From contig NZ_JAEVHF010000018.1 of assembly GCF_018263925.1 (NCBI RefSeq), forward strand, positions 39,271 to 103,270: a DNA stretch of 64,000 bases, in the 5' to 3' direction. Within the stretch, counting starts at the first letter, position 1. Each line of letters opens with the position of its first letter. Positions 63,658-64,000 of the stretch are shown here, piece after piece. Source of the stretch: Kistimonas asteriae (lineage in GTDB: Bacteria > Pseudomonadota > Gammaproteobacteria > Pseudomonadales > Endozoicomonadaceae). The position numbers and the translations under genes are program-made. The notes beneath the pieces are model-generated. The model had not been told where the DNA came from. It did not search any database and saw nothing but the letters and a program-made list of their open reading frames with translations.

Positions 63658-63776
63658 AGCCTGGCGATGACCTACTCTCACATGGGGAGACCCCACACTA
63701 CCATCGGCGATGTATCGTTTCACTGCTGAGTTCGGGATGGGATCAGGTGGGGCCAATACTCTATGGTCGCCAGACA
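63658..63776 (-). rRNA. rrf: 5S rRNA, proximal copy
   Basis: Begins TGTCTGGCGACCATAGAGTA on the minus strand, holds CCCGAACTCAGCAGTGAAAC and the same GATGGTAGTGTGGGGTCTCC core, and ends TCGCCAGGC, closing helix I. It is separated from the distal copy by 42 bases and from 23S by about 128 bases. Confidence 0.95.
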
Positions 63777-63904
63777 AAACGGGTTGAGATCGTGATACGT
63801 TTACTCGTTTGTTAACGTTTTACGCTCTCCGGAATCTGATTAATTTACTGCGCTCACACTCTCAACGATCTGTGTCGTTGGCGTTCAAATCGCTTTGGCG
63901 TTAT

Positions 63905-64000
63905 ATGGTCAAGCCGCACGAGTCATTAGTACTGGTTAGCTCAACGCCTCACAACGCTTACACACCCAGCCTATCAACGTCCTGGTCTTGGACGGCTCTT
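63905..64000 (-). rRNA. rrl: 23S rRNA, 3' end (continues past window)
   Basis: The minus strand carries the conserved last bases of 23S: GTTGAGCTAACCAGTACTAA followed by TGACTCGTGCGGCTTGACCAT. The 3' end is set by analogy with E. coli (GGCTTAACCTT). Only the last 96 bases lie within the window. Confidence 0.93.

Noticed and set aside
63777..63904. Possible tRNA between 23S and proximal 5S
   Set aside because: About 128 bases with no T-loop or anticodon-arm pattern on either strand.
1..64000. CRISPR array, prophage or complete insertion sequence
   Set aside because: No spaced direct repeats, transposase motifs, integrase or phage structural genes were recognised.

Overview
The window comes from a gammaproteobacterium of moderate GC content. 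It carries the classical gammaproteobacterial block queG / nnr-tsaE-amiB / mutL-miaA-hfq-hflX-hflK-hflC-yjeT-hisZ-purA-rnr, the orn-rsgA-rhodanese-psd block, and the 3' end of an rRNA operon. A hisZ gene in the purA cluster and a MutL that keeps the DxHA(x)2E(x)4E endonuclease motif point to the Pseudomonas/Oceanospirillales side of the class rather than to enterics. Several AT-rich orphan genes (a RING-like zinc protein, a large soluble protein with effector-like features) suggest a marine, animal-associated lineage such as Endozoicomonadaceae. That placement is inference only.

Layout. 1-13.5 kb: core genes, nearly all on the minus strand: rnr (cut by the window edge), a coiled-coil membrane-anchored protein, purA, hisZ, yjeT, hflC, hflK, hflX, hfq, miaA, a YdjM-like membrane protein (plus strand) and mutL. 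13.5-27.1 kb: accessory block inserted where mutL and amiB are adjacent in E. coli. It holds a COG3235 (CbiM-like) membrane protein, a RING-like zinc protein plus a secreted repeat protein, hcr-hcp with a candidate NsrR box, emrD, a 2-aminoethylphosphonate uptake operon with an FAD amine oxidoreductase, a DUF6498 protein and an AT-rich glycosyltransferase. 27.1-33.4 kb: amiB, tsaE, nnr, an MHS-family transporter, and queG. 33.4-52.3 kb: accessory and envelope genes: an acyl-CoA ligase, a large orphan, emrAB with a divergent LysR gene, an aaeBXA-like efflux operon, gadC-gadB acid resistance, an SDR, an amino-sugar kinase, phoPQ and an outer-membrane barrel. 52.5-60.6 kb: orn, rsgA, a SnoaL-like protein, a secreted orphan, rhodanese, psd, a second psd-like gene with a signal peptide, GNAT, HD and DUF962 genes. 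60.7-63.3 kb: a three-gene NMT1-type ABC importer. 63.4-64 kb: rRNA terminator, two tandem different 5S genes, and the 3' end of 23S, all on the minus strand.

How the genes fit together. Several modules deal with the envelope and stress: HflKC control of FtsH, Hfq riboregulation, AmiB cell separation, PhoPQ with an outer-membrane protein, three drug or aromatic-acid efflux systems, GAD acid resistance, and Hcp/Hcr nitrosative-stress defence. The most unusual items are the exported phosphatidylserine decarboxylase paralogue beside the housekeeping copy, a terminator-like hairpin in the emrAB leader, the RING-like zinc protein with its secreted partner, the 552-residue orphan, and the tandem 5S genes whose terminal helices have co-varied. 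No CRISPR array, complete insertion sequence, prophage module or tRNA gene was seen.
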